Positions 58,850 to 64,000 of a DNA stretch of 64,000 nucleotides are shown in pieces. Within the stretch, counting starts at the first letter, position 1. Each line of letters starts with the position of its first letter. The notes beneath the pieces were generated by a model that saw only the letters and a list, made by a program, of their open reading frames with translations, searched no databases and was not told the origin of the DNA. The stretch is from Combretum micranthum (lineage: Eukaryota > Streptophyta > Magnoliopsida > Myrtales > Combretaceae), in contig JAMXBD010000065.1 in assembly GCA_024138025.1 (NCBI GenBank), forward strand, positions 434,001-498,000. The letters run 5' to 3'. Position numbers and translations under genes: made by a program.

Positions 58850-59150
58850 ATGAAATTCTAAGTACTAGCCCTACTATCATGTGTTACACTCCGATCAAAT
58901 TGCTAAGGTCTTCCTAATAGTAAGCGGTAAGTATCTATTGTAACAATGCCACGCCACACAGAATCTAGAGCATATGGAAAATGAATTAGTACCCGTTTAC
59001 AAACAGTTACCTCACTTCCCTTCTTCAGCCATGCTAGTTTGTACAGCTTAGGGTGTTGTTCAGGTTTAATGCCCAATTTTGTTTTGCTTCTCTTGATATG
59101 ATGTTCTCACAGGTACTAGAATTTATTATAAAACTACACACTTTGCTCTG
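58850..59150 (-). pseudogene. gypsy protease remnant with dead active site
   Basis: The minus strand encodes CTIQSKVCSFIINSSTCENI (about 59100-59160). Active relatives have DSG where this has NSS, so both the catalytic Asp and the Gly are replaced. Downstream, YRLLLGRP (about 58940) is the familiar end of the protease region. Confidence 0.7.
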
Positions 59151-59389
59151 AATTGTGCAGGTAGTCTGAAAGATGTTGGTTCTTAGCTAATCTTCCTCAA
59201 TAGCTTTAGGAGTCATACAAGAGCTTCTCACCACTAAAGTCTCCTTCCCATCCACTGTTAAAAACTCTTCTTCTGCACATTCAGTATAAAAAAACTGGAC
59301 CTCCATTACCAACAGTCTTGTCCTCCTCTTCTTTATTCTCAAAACATGGTTTTCATAAGAACGAAACGCCTTTTCCTCAACTTTTCTAC

Positions 59390-60340
59390 CCTTACATTAT
59401 TGATGACTAGTCTCATCACACTTGAAGCACTTCACCCCATTAGTGCTAGCATTGCCAGTATTAGGTTTATTAAAACGATCATAGGTGCTGTTGTCTGCGC
59501 CTCTATTTCCAGCATGATTCACCTTACCACTATTACTACCACCTCTGTACTAAACACACTACTACTAGTCATACCACTTCTTGATCGCTTTTGTTGTTTC
59601 TTTAAAATTAATGCTCTTTCGTGCACAACCAATATATTAACAGAATCAAATAAATTAACAATATCCTAAATTTGCAATTTTAATCCTCTAATAAACCTTA
59701 CTACTAATTGATCCTTCGTCTCCTGAATCTCATTTATAGCTTCTAATTAATAAAACTTAGAAGTGTACTTATATTGTTGCCTTGTTTTAGATTTCACAGG
59801 CTCTGAAACATAATGTGTTGAAAATTGTAAGGCAAAAATGCTGCTCGCAGGTGCTTCTTCATTTTCTCCTACAATTTAAATTTTTTATTTCCCCAATCTA
59901 CACTAGGTTAATTTTGTCTATTGCCACCATGTTATGGCTCTAATGCGGAGTCTAACCATCAATTGGACCTATTTGTCCTCTGGAACCCCCTTAAAGTTTA
60001 GAATCTCTTCCATTGTAGCTAACCAGCCCAAGAACTCCTTTGATTGAACGCTTCCACGGAATTTTATCATCTTTGTCCTCACTCCCAATTTCCAATGTCT
60101 CGAGTTTTCCTCAACATGAGGCCTACCATGCATGTACAGTACCTCTTTGCATTGCTCTTCTTCCTCAATAGAAGAGCAATCATCCTTTGCCACATTAGGT
60201 TTTGGCATTGAATTAGGGTTTCTTGCATGCCTAGGGTTGATTTCTTTTCCATAAGTACACCCATCCTCTCAATAAAATGATCAACTACCACATCTAATCG
60301 ACGTTCTAAGGCTGCATCCAACCTCTCATCGATCATCTAT
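59390..60340 (-). pseudogene. gypsy gag remnant
   Basis: The frame 60336-60079 gives an N-terminal segment rich in charged residues (ERRLDVVVDHFIERMGVLME), then the overlapping frame 60208-59969 gives KLGVRTKMIKFRGSVQSKEF and ATMEEILNFKGVPEDK, the start of the gag core. A zinc knuckle (CFKCDETSH) is at about 59402-59429. Two overlapping frames mean at least one indel. Confidence 0.75.
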
Positions 60341-60441
60341 CCAATCGATCGCTCTAAATCATCACAATCATAAATCGCATCCATTGCACATCATTGATTG
60401 GCTTGTTTAAGAGGCGCCATGATAATTTCAACAGCGAATGT

Positions 60442-60454
60442 GGTTCTGATACCA
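60442..60454 (-). promoter_or_regulatory. Primer-binding site (initiator tRNA-Met type)
   Basis: On the minus strand TGGTATCAGAACC, two bases inside the 5' LTR, differs by one base from TGGTATCAGAGCC. Confidence 0.8.
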
Positions 60455-60456
60455 AT

Positions 60457-61032
60457 TGATGCAACAAGTAAATAAGGTATCTATAATGGTCCATTAAATT
60501 GCACACGGTTATCGAAAAGTGATCCTCAATTACTTATTAATTTTGAGAATTCCTAGGTAAAAGATATCAAAAAATCGAGAATCTATGTAAGTTGAATATT
60601 TTAGGAAAACAGAGCAAAGACGACTCTAAAATAATATTGCTGATGCAAAATGATTTGTTTTTGTCCTAAGGTGTACATTTATATGGAGCTCAAAAGTTGC
60701 AAAAAATATAACTGGACAAAATTATCAAAAATAGAAAAGTCATAAAACTTAAGACACAAAATATATAAAAAGACAAATAAAATGCCACAAATGGCATACA
60801 AAACAAAAGTATCTGTAATTAGTTATAACATTATAAAACCTACCTAAAATAAATAAAAAAAAGCCGTTTGAAGACCTAAATGAAGGAATTTGCTCCAAAA
60901 TGATGTAGTCCTTCACTAAAGATAATGACTTATTTCTATTGCCTCGTTTCCTTTAAGATAAAGAATTAATTATGAAACTTCTACTAGCCAGTCTTTACCC
61001 TACTTTCTTAGGTACTTGTTTGCCGCTTCTTC
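60457..61032 (-). repeat. 5' LTR of the minus-strand gypsy element
   Basis: On the plus strand it runs from TGATGCAACAAG (so the minus-strand LTR ends CTTGTTGCATCA) to about TTTGCCGCTTCTTC. Matches the fragment at 58255-58410 over its outer part. The start dinucleotide TG is not preserved on this copy. Confidence 0.7.
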
Positions 61033-61302
61033 TACTTTGTTAAATGGCACAAGGGCAATTACAATTTACTATAATATTCAAATACCTAGATTTTGACCAT
61101 AATTTTTAAATTCTCAACCTCTAACATGCATCAAATTTTGCCCGGGTATTATCCACTCCTCATTATTGTACTCAATGGTGTCTACAAGTAGTAGGAAATT
61201 ATACTTTTGAATCAATCTTTTCTGTTTAGTGAAATTGGCAATTTTCCAGGAGTTTAGTTTTCACATTCTTACTTTTAGTTAGAATATCTAAGTTAATTAT
61301 AT
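61033..61302. other. Short spacer
   Basis: Nothing supported. Confidence 0.5.
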
Positions 61303-61660
61303 AGGGTAAATTATATTAAAATGTATCAACATTTTAGATAACTTTATTTAAGGTATTTAACGTTTTAAATAGTTAAGAACAAGAATTCACATTTGAGGAT
61401 AAATTTATTTAAGGTATTAACATTTTAAGTGAATAAAAATAGTTTTAACATTTATAAAGTAAATCAAATAAGCTATTAATAAATTAACCATTAATAAAAA
61501 AAAAAGAAAATTTAATTAAAACTAATCTAAGTGTTGATACCTTTAAGGAACTTTACAAAATATTGATAAGTTTATTTGATTCAATTTATAAAACGTTAAT
61601 TTATTTTTAATCTCTTAAAATATTATACTTTAAATGACTTATTCCAATCGTTTCCATGTT
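61303..61660. repeat. Degenerate member of the GGGTAAATTATA foldback family
   Basis: Begins GGGTAAATTATATTAAAATG and continues with CAACATTTTAGATAAC and TTATTTAAGGTATTTAACG, paralleling the left arm of 10619-11009. The same phrases repeat at 61392-61430. The closing GGGTAAATT end is not found. Confidence 0.4.
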
Positions 61661-62432
61661 AATATTTTCTTCCAATTTAACACAGAATAATAATATATAT
61701 ATGCGTATGAGCTTATTGAAATACGTAGAATTAGCCTCGTAAATCAAGAATTATTTGTCAAAGTTGACCCATGACGAAGATCGTAAAACCAACGACGACC
61801 TCATGTGTAAATAGTAAACACTTAACAACATCGATGAAAATGACAAGTTTGAAATGAGTGTTTCTTCACATTAAATCATGTAACCACTCTAATAGCAAAG
61901 TCTACAAAATACACAGCTCCATTCCCACCCTAAGACAACTCCAAACAAATAAAAACACCCCTTACCTGTTACCATGCGACAGCTTGGGCGTTTCTGTCTT
62001 TTTGTACTAAGGACCTTTCTTGTTCCAAGCAGAAAGGACCATTGATAAGACAAAAACATGGTAGTTTTTCACTTACTTAGATGCATAGATATTATTAATA
62101 TATATATTATATATGCACTAAAACCTAAGCTTATGATAACAATTTACGTGATTGATGAAAATGGAAAAAAGTCAATGTGAAACACCAAACACGACAAGAT
62201 TAACAACTAGAGTTAGTTAATAATTCTTTGTGTTTGGAGATTGATGTGGATGATTTCAAAGAGCATCTGTACTCAAAATTATAGTTATTGAACCAAGCGA
62301 TGCTAATTTATGTACACAAATATATGTGTGTATGTATATCTATAAACAATTCACCATATCCGAAACGGTGTTTATAATTTAGGCCTTTTCATTGTTTTTA
62401 AAATCTATAGCTCCGATGTTTATAAAATACAG
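61661..62432. other. AT-rich intergenic stretch
   Basis: No gene or RNA supported. A less AT-rich block at 61720-62070 has no coherent frame. Confidence 0.4.
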
Positions 62433-62801
62433 TGTAAATGTCAAATTTGTATTTGAACTTTGCATGAAAATTCAATTTAATACCTAAACCTTAAATGACA
62501 AGTTAATGCTCGATTAAATTTTTATAGCCATTTTCACTATCTTTTTCTCAAAGTTTACTCTCTTTGCAGATATAAAATAAGTAGCATATAATTAAAATTT
62601 TACTAATGCTCTTAATATCTTCTAATATTGATAGACTATTTCTTTTATGTCTGAAAATAGAAAATCGATATCGGTAAGATGTAAAAGTAGCCATAAAATT
62701 TTTACTTAGGTATTAACTATTAAATTCACTATTTTAAAATTCAAATACTAAAATTGAATATTCTTTTTATAAAGTTTAAATACTAAATTTAATATTTTCC
62801 T
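62433..62801. mobile_element. Foldback MITE of the 'GTATTTGAACTTT' family (about 369 bases)
   Basis: The left arm GTGTAAATGTCAAATTTGTA, TTTGAACTTTGCATGAAAAT, TTCAATTTAATACCTAAAC is mirrored by the right arm, which in reverse complement reads GGAAAATATTAAATTTAGTA, TTTAAACTTTATAAAAAG. It is the clearest short member of the family found at 18529, 23966/46214 and 55879. Confidence 0.65.
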
Positions 62802-62867
62802 TCAAATATATGAGTGTAAAATTGTGTAACATAAGTTGCTAGTACTCTCAAAGTCAAAGTTATTAAG

Positions 62868-62914
<47 letters not shown>

Positions 62915-62915
62915 A
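62868..62915. repeat. Compound (CT)n(AT)n microsatellite
   Basis: A CT run followed without a break by a TA run. Confidence 0.9.
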
Positions 62916-63619
62916 GATTACCATGCATAACCTTCATCTGCGTTTCCCAGTAGTTGCTGGTTAGAAAATATTTCAAGGATCGAACTTGGACTTATTGGAC
63001 ATGTGTCATGTTTATTTTCATTTTCTCAATTTCCATGGATATCCTTGCTTTAGATGCTATTTTTGTATAATTAATATAGTTGAGATAAAAGAAAGAAAAT
63101 AACATCTCGGCGATGTCCCTAGATAAGTCAGGGATATAGACAATTGTAACTTTTAATTTTAAAATTGATAAGAATTTAAGAGTTGGAAATAGATCGACCC
63201 CAAATCAAGATTTATTAACATAGATAGACAATACATACGTATAAGAGGTGACATATTATTTGACACTAGAATTTTATTGTAGAATACCCGAAAAATTTGA
63301 GTGAAAAATTATGGGCAAGTATATAAACAATTCTACTAGTGCAACGTTAGGATTCGACGTCTCTCCTAATCTTTTCAGAAAGTTCCACAATCAAGTACCT
63401 AATACTCAATAGTGTTGTAATTTATTCAGGCTAAAAAGGAAGGGGAAAAGAGATAAAAGGAAAATTGACACAAGGCATTCAATCATCGAACACAATACTA
63501 GTTGAATACACGTAGGACGGTCGATTGAATCTCCCCTACCCGCATTCATTGTTGCTTTATTTCTTACATCCTTGCCTATCCATTCCAATTCTAGGTGTCC
63601 GTAATCATAGGTAAATTTA
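62916..63619. other. Intergenic stretch
   Basis: No supported features. A minus-strand ORF at 63406-63588 is unrecognised. Confidence 0.45.
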
Positions 63620-63777
63620 GGTCTGTTTGGACTGATTGGTTTTTATTTGTATCTTATTTGTATATAATTGTATTTGTATCTTATCTATATATGATTTGTT
63701 TATGAGTAAAAATATCTATTTAAAAACGATAAAAATAAGATGTCAAAATAATTAGATAAGGATGAAACAAATAGACC
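63620..63777. repeat. Small terminal-inverted-repeat element
   Basis: The left end GGTCTGTTTGGACTGATTGG and the reverse complement of the right end GGTCTATTTGTTTCATCC are imperfect inverted repeats around AT-rich DNA rich in TTTGTATCTTAT words. Resembles 1133-1314. Confidence 0.35.
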
Positions 63778-63829
63778 CATTTTAAGTTCCTTTCTTGATG
63801 TTGAATGTGTGACCTAAAATTCTTCAAAG

Positions 63830-64000
63830 TTGCTAGTTTTTATTTGTACACTGGCGTCTCTGGCATTTACGCTATTGGCATTGCAGCCAACATTCGATTT
63901 CTACTCCAATGTTTAAATATTTTTCCGAAAGCAAATTTTGAGATAAGCCTGCTCAATACCACGGCCTACTTGGGAACACATTGGCCTATATGTTTGTGCA
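63830..64000. repeat. LTR-like fragment running off the window edge
   Basis: TACACTGGCGTCTCTGGCAT, ATTGGCATTGCAGCC, TTTTTCCGAAAGCAAA parallel the word array and the TTTTCCGAAAACATTACACTGG phrase at about 44550-44575, suggesting the same repeat family. Confidence 0.35.

Larger units (their letters stand above)
58255..61032 (-). mobile_element. Internally deleted Ty3/gypsy retrotransposon
   Basis: Minus-strand order: 5' LTR (61032-60457), primer site, gag, zinc knuckle, protease, then directly the integrase C-terminus and a truncated 3' LTR (58410-58255). RT, RNase H and the integrase core are missing, so this is a deletion derivative. The left LTR is cut where the 2.4-kb unit begins. No target duplication could be tested because one end is lost. 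Confidence 0.75.

Noticed and set aside
1..64000. tRNA or rRNA genes
   Set aside because: I looked for A/B-box pairs (such as GGTTCGAATCC-type) and rRNA-like GC-rich blocks on both strands and found none that fold convincingly; the tRNA-like strings present are retroelement primer sites. A tRNAscan run would settle it.

Overview
The window looks like nuclear DNA from a eudicot plant. It is AT-rich, with long intergenic stretches, spliced plant-type exons, many degenerate LTR retrotransposons and dozens of small inverted-repeat elements. I find one convincing host gene. It is a six-exon D-type cyclin of the CYCD6 kind on the minus strand (20870-23534), which joins cleanly into a 316-residue protein; its first intron appears to use a GC donor. 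Nearly everything else is mobile DNA or its debris.

Left part (1-20.8 kb): small non-autonomous DNA transposons (hAT-like at 1334-2093, CACTA-like at 6834-6978, Mutator-like at 8181-8468, a foldback element at 10619-11009), a coherent but unidentified coding fossil (3109-3591), a shrunken LTR element (11342-12065), and a decayed Ty1/copia retrotransposon (12990-17682) with 150-base LTRs.

Middle (24-46.2 kb): a 22-kb Ty3/gypsy element on the minus strand, starting about 0.5 kb upstream of the cyclin. It has diverged LTRs (24044-24691 and 45609-46213), a near-perfect 5-base target duplication, a primer-binding site, a polypurine tract, gag-protease-RT-RNaseH-integrase remnants in minus order, a 22-base minisatellite after pol, and a long ORF remnant in the opposite direction between pol and the 3' LTR. 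This is the architecture of the Tat clade (Grande, RIRE2, Retand, Ogre relatives). The element landed inside a small foldback transposon, whose halves lie outside both LTRs. It was later hit by two hAT-type elements, a 1.4-kb LTR that stands alone with a perfect target duplication, and other repeats.

Right part (46.5-64 kb): two TAA-flanked PIF/Harbinger-like elements, a complete but decayed Ty3/gypsy element on the plus strand (47133-52879, perfect ATTGA duplication) carrying its own hAT insertion, a 2.4-kb element bounded by about 95-base inverted repeats (55879-58253), and an internally deleted Ty3/gypsy element on the minus strand (58255-61032). Further foldback elements and an LTR-like fragment run to the window edge.

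All the retroelement ORFs carry stops and frameshifts, many of them of the C-to-T kind expected for methylated, silenced DNA, so none looks able to move itself. I see no tRNA or rRNA gene, no CRISPR array and no clearly new gene system. The most informative structures are the nested 22-kb Tat-type element, the GC-AG intron, and several unusual repeat architectures. Percent identities given here are estimates by eye.
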